A stretch of DNA of 32,533 nucleotides from Chloroflexi bacterium OLB13 (GTDB lineage Bacteria; Chloroflexota; Anaerolineae; Aggregatilineales; Phototrophicaceae): positions 1 through 32,533 of the forward strand of contig JZRA01000031.1 in assembly GCA_001567485.1 (NCBI GenBank). The letters run 5' to 3'. This document shows positions 27,269 through 32,533 of the stretch, piece after piece. The position numbers and the translations under genes were made by a program. The notes below the pieces were generated by a model. The model did no database searches and was not told where the DNA came from. It saw only the letters and a list, made by a program, of their open reading frames with translations. Numbering within the stretch: position 1 is the first letter of the stretch; each line of letters starts with the position of its first letter.

Positions 27269-28535
27269 ATGGAAGCCTCTGTTTCGCCCTCCGTATCCGC
27301 ACGGATGCGGAGGGCGGTGTTTGTCCGCATCGCGGCGCTGTTGACGGTCGCGCTGGTTGTCACGTTTGGCGTGCTGCTGCTGTTGAGAACGCGCGCCGAC
27401 GACGACCCGTTCATGGGCGCGGCGGTTGTCGACCCGCCGTTCGAGTCGCTGACCTATGCGATTCAGGCCTTTCTGTGGTGGGATGGCGGGTTAGCCACTA
27501 CGCAGATGGACTGGATCCGGATGATGCGGTTCACGCACATCAAGCACACCGTGGCGTGGGATGATCTGCAAGCCGAACCGGGCGGGCCGTATGATTTCTC
27601 GCGGCTTGACGAGATCATGGACGGGTTGGAGGCGCGCCGCGTGCAGATGGTCGCGCGGTTAGGTGTAACGCCGGAATGGGCGCGGGCGGACGGTTTCTCG
27701 CCGATGCGCACGACGGCCCCGCCGCCGATCTCGCCGATGTCGCGGACTACTGCGGCGCGGTGGCCGGCCGCTATGCCGGGCGCATCCGGGCGTATCAGGT
27801 GTGGAACGAGCCGAACCTCTCGCGCGAGTGGGGAGGGTTTGTGCCGACGCGCGCGGCTATGTGGACTTGTTGGCGGCGTGCAGCGGTGCGATCCGCGCGG
27901 CCGACCCGGACGCGATCATTATCTCCGCCGGCTTGTCGCCGACCGGCAACGATGACGCCATCGCGCGCCGTGACGACCTGTACTTGCAGGATATGTACGA
28001 CGCTGGCTTTCAGCAGTATGTCGACGTCGTCGGCGCGCATGCCGCCGGTTATGACGCGCCTCATGTTGGCCCGGATGATGCGGTGGCGAAAGGCCGGCAG
28101 CGCTGGATGAGCTTCCGGCGCATCGAAGACCTGCGCAAGATCATGATCGCCAACGGCGATGCCGCGCGGCAGATGGCGCTGCTTGAGGTCGGCTGGACGA
28201 CCAACCCGAACAACCCGGATTACAGTTGGTACGCCGTGACCGAAGAACAGCAGGCAGAGTACATGCGCGAGGCATACGCCTATGCCGCCGAACACTGGCG
28301 GCCGTGGGTTGGCCTGATGAGCGCGATCTTCCTTGCCGACGTGCACTGGACGGAAGACGACGAGCAGTACTGGTTCTCGATCACCGTGCCGCATCTCGAC
28401 ATGGGCTATATTTCGCTGCGCCCCGCGTTCGACGCGCTGCTGCGTATGGAGAAAGTGTGTGGGGACTTCATCGTGCCGGCCTATCCGCCCGACCAGATGC
28501 AGACTCCGCTCGATCCATATAACCCGTGCGGGTAG
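27269..28535 (+). CDS. Membrane-anchored clan GH-A-like glycoside hydrolase, third copy (two single-base frameshifts)
   Basis: Restoring one base at about 27692-27696 (GACGGTTTC) and one C at about 27844 (GTGCCGAC to GTGCCCGAC) joins three frames into a 422-aa protein (1267+2 nt). It has an N-terminal TM ([21 protein letters not shown]) and, with almost no linker, a TIM barrel. Glu181 in [13 protein letters not shown] is the acid/base candidate and Glu307 in ALLEVGWTT is at the nucleophile position. It is the closest in plan to the second copy (the WNExNLxREW motif is shared). The C-terminus ([16 protein letters not shown]) extends beyond the barrel. The gene starts 5 nt after the preceding stop. 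Its stop lies 3 nt from that of the convergent gene at 28539. Confidence 0.82.
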
Positions 28536-28538
28536 CCG

Positions 28539-29084
28539 TTACCGACCGATGCTGCGCACGACCGCCACGATCACCAGCACCTGAGTCAGCGCCAGCCATG
28601 CGCCGATCAGCAGCGCGCCGAGGCCGAGCATACGGGTCTGCGCCGCGACCGCCTCGCGCGTGGTGTCGATGATATCGCGCACGTCCTCGATCACGTCACT
28701 GACGTCGTTTCCGAGATTGGTGAGAAAGTTGACGTTGATGGCTGTCGGGATCGTGATCCCTTCGAATAGAGGGATGTGAACCCCCGGCGTGTTGTTGATG
28801 AATTCGATCACGGCGTTCACGTTGTCTCGGATAAAGCTGTTGATCTCGCTGAGTCGGTTTCTCAAGCTGTTGATCGTATTGGCGATCGGCTGAAAGCTGG
28901 CTTTGAGGCCATCCATCGACGTTCCGAGGCGATCAGCCGCATCGTTCAGTGACTCCGAGGCCGACTCATATACGGGCGACACGGTATCGATCATGTCGCG
29001 GGCGGCCGTGAACAAGATGACTCCGGCGCCGACCGGCACGGCAAGATACGCAACAACCAAGAGGATCAGCAGCAGACGGATCAT
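28539..29084 (-). CDS. Two-TM protein with central coiled-coil, unknown function
   Basis: The 181-aa product begins MIRLLLILLVVAYLAVPVGAG (TM1). It has a long amphipathic helical middle (about 30-140, ESASESLNDAADRLGTSMDG, INSLRNRLSEINSFIRDNV) and ends with TM2 (LGLGALLIGAWLALTQVLVIVAVV). This plan suggests an extracytoplasmic or cytoplasmic coiled-coil hairpin anchored at both ends; no family is recognised. The frame is open to 29264, but GGGGAGG 6 nt before the ATG at 29084 fixes the start. Confidence 0.82.
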   Translation of the reverse strand: MIRLLLILLVVAYLAVPVGAGVILFTAARDMIDTVSPVYESASESLNDAADRLGTSMDGLKASFQPIANTINSLRNRLSEINSFIRDNVNAVIEFINNTPGVHIPLFEGITIPTAINVNFLTNLGNDVSDVIEDVRDIIDTTREAVAAQTRMLGLGALLIGAWLALTQVLVIVAVVRSIGR

Positions 29085-29181
29085 AGGGTACCTCCCCGCA
29101 GTGGCACAGGATGATTCCACTGTACCGCGAAAGGCCAAATCGCGTGACCGCGTCGTGACCGGATGATGGCACGCCGTACCG

Positions 29182-29210
29182 TTGATTGCGCGGCAACCCC
29201 GTGATACACT
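29182..29210 (+). promoter_or_regulatory. Promoter of metK transcript
   Basis: TTGATT (29182-29187), 17-nt spacer, TACACT (29205-29210), with an extended TGA directly before the -10. Predicted start near 29217, about 38 nt before the riboswitch P1 stem. Confidence 0.78.
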
Positions 29211-29254
29211 GACTCTTAACGCGGCGCCGCCGCTGTATTCGTGCAGTTCGACTG

Positions 29255-29360
29255 CACTCATCACGAGCGAGGGAGGGAACAGGCCCGGCGAACTCGCGGC
29301 AACCTCCGGTTTTCCGGCACGGTGCCAAGTCCTGCAGAGGTCGCCTCTGGGAGATGAGTG
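29255..29360 (+). promoter_or_regulatory. SAM-I (S-box) riboswitch
   Basis: The 106-nt element is closed by an 8-bp P1 (CACTCATC 29255-29262 / GATGAGTG 29353-29360). It contains the conserved S-box core: GAGGGAGGGAACAGGCCC, CGGCAACCTCC, GGTGCCAAGTCCTGCAG and GGGAGATGAG. Binding of SAM should favour the terminator that follows and shut off metK. Confidence 0.95.
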
Positions 29361-29381
29361 AAAGCCTCACACCTACCCAAG

Positions 29382-29415
29382 ACGCCCTTAACCGTAAGCG
29401 GCGTTTTCGTTTTTT
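29382..29415 (+). terminator. Intrinsic terminator (riboswitch expression platform)
   Basis: Stem ACGCC-CTTA / TAAG-C-GGCGT (29382-29390 and 29395-29404, one bulged C) with an ACCG loop, followed by TTTTCGTTTTTT. It ends 21 nt before the metK start codon. Confidence 0.92.
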
Positions 29416-29436
29416 GTTGCAACGAGGAATCGAGCC

Positions 29437-30684
<1,248 letters not shown>

Positions 30685-30701
30685 CCCCGCCGCGCGGTCG
30701 T

Positions 30702-31712
30702 ATGCGCCGCACGCCGCCGCACGCCGTCGTCATCGGCACGGGGTTGTCGGGTCTGGCCGCTGCCCGCGCGCTCCGGAATCGAGGGGAACTCCGCATCACG
30801 CTCATCGACCTCAAGAAGCGGGTTGGCGCGTCGGTATCGACCCATCGTGCTGGCCCGCTTGAGATCCAGATTGATCGCGGATGCGTTGGCACGTTGGACG
30901 ATCCGGCTGATCCGCTGTGGGACGCGCTTGGTCTGGAGGACGAACTCGTCCCCGTGCCGATGGGCGACGCCCGCACTTGGTTCATGTTCAGGCGCGCTCA
31001 AGAGTCGGTGTTGGGGGCGGTCGGGATGTCCCCGGACTACACGCTGCTCATGCAATCGGCCGTGACGTCGGTGGGCGAGTTTGACGCGGCGGCCCGTGCG
31101 CATGGATTTCCGCGCTTCTGCGTGTGTTTGGAAAACGGAACGGTGCTGGAATCCGACGCGGTGGTGATCGCCGTGTCGGCGCCCCGCGCTGAACGGATCC
31201 TGCGCGGTCTCAGCCCCGACGCGGCGGCGCGGTTGGAGCGCTACCGCTTCGACACGATCGCCCGCGTGAACGTCGTGCAGTACACGGCGGATATCGATGG
31301 CAAGCTCCCCGCCGCGCTTCCGGCGGATCACCCGATCACGTACATCGCTCGCATCGACCATCCGGTTCGTGTCCCCGAAGGGATGACGTGGTTGCAGTTC
31401 GGGATGCGCTGTGATCCGGCCGTTCTTGAAACCCGATGGAACCCGGATGACGTTGCAGCGCAGGTGACCCGGATGTTCGATCTGCCGCTGGGGCTGATCC
31501 AGCCTATCGTCAGCGTGTGGCCTTTCGATGAACCGCTGGAGTGGCAGGATACGGGCTTTGCCGCGCGCATGGAGGCGCTGCACCGTGCGCTGCCGGAAGG
31601 CGTCGCCGTCGCAGGCAGCGACTATATCGTCACGAACCGCCGGCCCACGCTGACCGACCGCATCCGGTCGGGCTTTGCCGCCGCCGAGCGCGTGTATCCG
31701 CCGCTGACCTAG
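30702..31712 (+). CDS. Compact FAD-dependent oxidoreductase (amine oxidase/PPOX-like fold)
   Basis: The 336-aa protein starts with a dinucleotide-binding fingerprint (AVVIGTGLSGLAAARALRNRG, 8-28), then ITLIDLKKRVG with the acidic residue expected to bind the FAD ribose. It ends with a second FAD contact (VAVAGSDYIVTNRRPTLTDRIRSGFAAAERV). The GG-R motif after the fingerprint is degenerate (VGASVSTHRAG). Relatives are usually about 400-450 aa. The shortfall lies between about 115 and 145, where much of the substrate (cap) domain is missing without any frameshift sign. It follows metK by 17 nt with no visible Shine-Dalgarno, so it is probably read from the metK transcript. Substrate unknown. Confidence 0.82.
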   Translation: MRRTPPHAVVIGTGLSGLAAARALRNRGELRITLIDLKKRVGASVSTHRAGPLEIQIDRGCVGTLDDPADPLWDALGLEDELVPVPMGDARTWFMFRRAQESVLGAVGMSPDYTLLMQSAVTSVGEFDAAARAHGFPRFCVCLENGTVLESDAVVIAVSAPRAERILRGLSPDAAARLERYRFDTIARVNVVQYTADIDGKLPAALPADHPITYIARIDHPVRVPEGMTWLQFGMRCDPAVLETRWNPDDVAAQVTRMFDLPLGLIQPIVSVWPFDEPLEWQDTGFAARMEALHRALPEGVAVAGSDYIVTNRRPTLTDRIRSGFAAAERVYPPLT

Positions 31713-32302
31713 CCCGCGAAACCACTGATCGCGGGGTGATTGAGTACACCGATGACCTGAAACCAGAACGGCTCAGGGATGGGGTTCTCGTACACCGTCA
31801 TCCCTAGTTTGTGCATCACACGCTGGCTGGGCAGGTTGTCACGCTCGGTTGCTGCGATCACGCGGCACACTCGCATGACACCGAACAAGAATTCGTGCGT
31901 GAAGGCGTGTGCCGCTTCGGCCGCGATTCCACGGCCGCGCCACGCGCTGCGAGTCGCCCAGAACAGGCCGTATTCCGCGCTGACGAGCGTGTGATGCGGC
32001 TCGCCGGGCAGCCGGAAGGCCGGCAGCACCGCCCACGGCACACCCGCTGGCACCAACCCGACCGACCCCACGACCTCGCCTGTATCGCGCAGCACGACGG
32101 CGTAGTCCCCGTATGGCGCCTGAGACATCGCCCCGTGTTCGCGGTAGCTGGCGATTGTCCAGTCGAGCCAGTCCCGGTGCCGCTCAAGCGTATCGTCGCT
32201 CCCGAAGGACTCCCGCATGAGCGCCTCACGGTTTTCCGCGTCACCCCCGGCGTATTCGCGGAGGATCAGGCGCGGCGTATGGATTGTCGAGAACCACGAC
32301 AT
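31709..32302 (-). CDS. GNAT acetyltransferase, RimJ/RimL type
   Basis: The 197-aa protein has the family start TIHTPRLILREYAGGD, an acetyl-CoA-binding segment (RSAWRGRGIAAEAAHAFTHEF) and the closing pattern ATERDNLPSQRVMHKLGMTVY. Enzymes of this type acetylate the N-termini of ribosomal proteins or small amines and antibiotics; which applies here cannot be read. AAAGGAG precedes the ATG by 5 nt. Its stop codon and that of the convergent FAD gene share the palindrome CTAG at 31709-31712. Confidence 0.92.
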   Translation of the reverse strand: MSWFSTIHTPRLILREYAGGDAENREALMRESFGSDDTLERHRDWLDWTIASYREHGAMSQAPYGDYAVVLRDTGEVVGSVGLVPAGVPWAVLPAFRLPGEPHHTLVSAEYGLFWATRSAWRGRGIAAEAAHAFTHEFLFGVMRVCRVIAATERDNLPSQRVMHKLGMTVYENPIPEPFWFQVIGVLNHPAISGFAG

Positions 32303-32359
32303 GAGGACTCCTTTACCGCTGACGGCTATCCGCCGAGTATATCCGCCGAGCGTTGAAAC

Positions 32360-32395
32360 GCACGGCTAAACCGTGCGAAGCCCACTGAAGGGGCT
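32360..32395. repeat. REP-like twin hairpin
   Basis: Two adjacent small hairpins: GCACGG-CTAAA-CCGTGC (32360-32376) and AGCCC-N7-GGGCT (32379-32395). Paired hairpins of this type are common as dispersed intergenic repeats and at IS200/IS605-type ends. No associated ORF is visible before the window ends. Confidence 0.6.
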
Positions 32396-32445
32396 GGGGG
32401 CAGCGTCAGAGCGTAATCGCTGCGGCGGCGATCAGTTTGCCGACC

Positions 32446-32488
32446 GTCGGTGCTCCCGTTGATCGTCGGGGGAGAGAGGAGCACCGAC
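32446..32488. repeat. 11-bp perfect inverted repeat at right edge
   Basis: GTCGGTGCTCC (32446-32456) and GGAGCACCGAC (32478-32488) flank 21 nt. No U-run follows on either strand. The stretch 32303-32533 holds no gene; the next gene must start beyond the window. Confidence 0.75.
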
Positions 32489-32533
32489 TGCGGGGCGTAT
32501 AGCTGCCCTCTGACAAACTGTCCCCTGACGATA

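Overview
The window looks like a chromosomal segment of an uncultured Chloroflexota bacterium, most likely Anaerolineae-like. This is inferred from high GC, extracellular proteins with Pro/Thr-rich linkers, strong -35/-10 promoters with frequent TTG/GTG starts, a SAM-I riboswitch and an L10 leader. No 16S or single diagnostic marker is present, so the assignment is tentative. Seven single-base deletions, nearly all in C/G runs and one of them inside the essential rplL, suggest an assembly with residual homopolymer errors. The affected genes are therefore given as reconstructed CDSs.

Layout. 1-4408 (minus): a carbohydrate ABC transporter operon (solute-binding protein, two permeases, DUF624/YesL-like membrane protein running off the left edge). 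It is divergent from a LacI-family regulator at 4409-5434. The gap between them holds two outward-facing, nearly mirror-image promoter/operator modules. 5431-9722: an island bracketed by a pair of about 100-bp inverted repeats, carrying a DUF4062-STAND NTPase-TPR protein and a secreted subtilisin-like protease. 9912-10071: tRNA-Glu(UUC) with its own promoter and terminator. 10093-14773 (minus): a gene string of a histidine phosphatase (frameshifted), a PrmA-like methyltransferase, a membrane protein, PrmA itself, and a GT-C/STT3-like membrane protein. 14908-16510 (plus): a SHOCT-tailed membrane protein and a GNAT acetyltransferase. 16520-20296 (minus): grpE-dnaK-dnaJ. 20536-21742 (minus): rplJ-rplL with an L10 leader and attenuator. 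21739-22650 (minus): a PAS/HATPase sensor protein without an obvious phospho-acceptor histidine. 22882-28535 (plus): three consecutive membrane-anchored clan GH-A-like glycosidases, the first fused to a degenerate GH18-like domain. 28539-29084 (minus): a two-TM coiled-coil protein. 29182-31712 (plus): promoter, SAM-I riboswitch, metK, and a compact FAD oxidoreductase. 31709-32302 (minus): a RimJ/RimL-like acetyltransferase. The right edge carries REP-like hairpins.

How it fits together. The left part is an autoregulated sugar-uptake unit. The centre is core housekeeping (protein folding, ribosomal stalk, ribosomal-protein methylation, SAM synthesis) interspersed with lineage-specific envelope genes. 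The GH-A triplet looks like a cell-surface polysaccharide-processing operon. The most accessory-looking part is the inverted-repeat-bounded STAND/subtilase island, a candidate conflict or signalling module.
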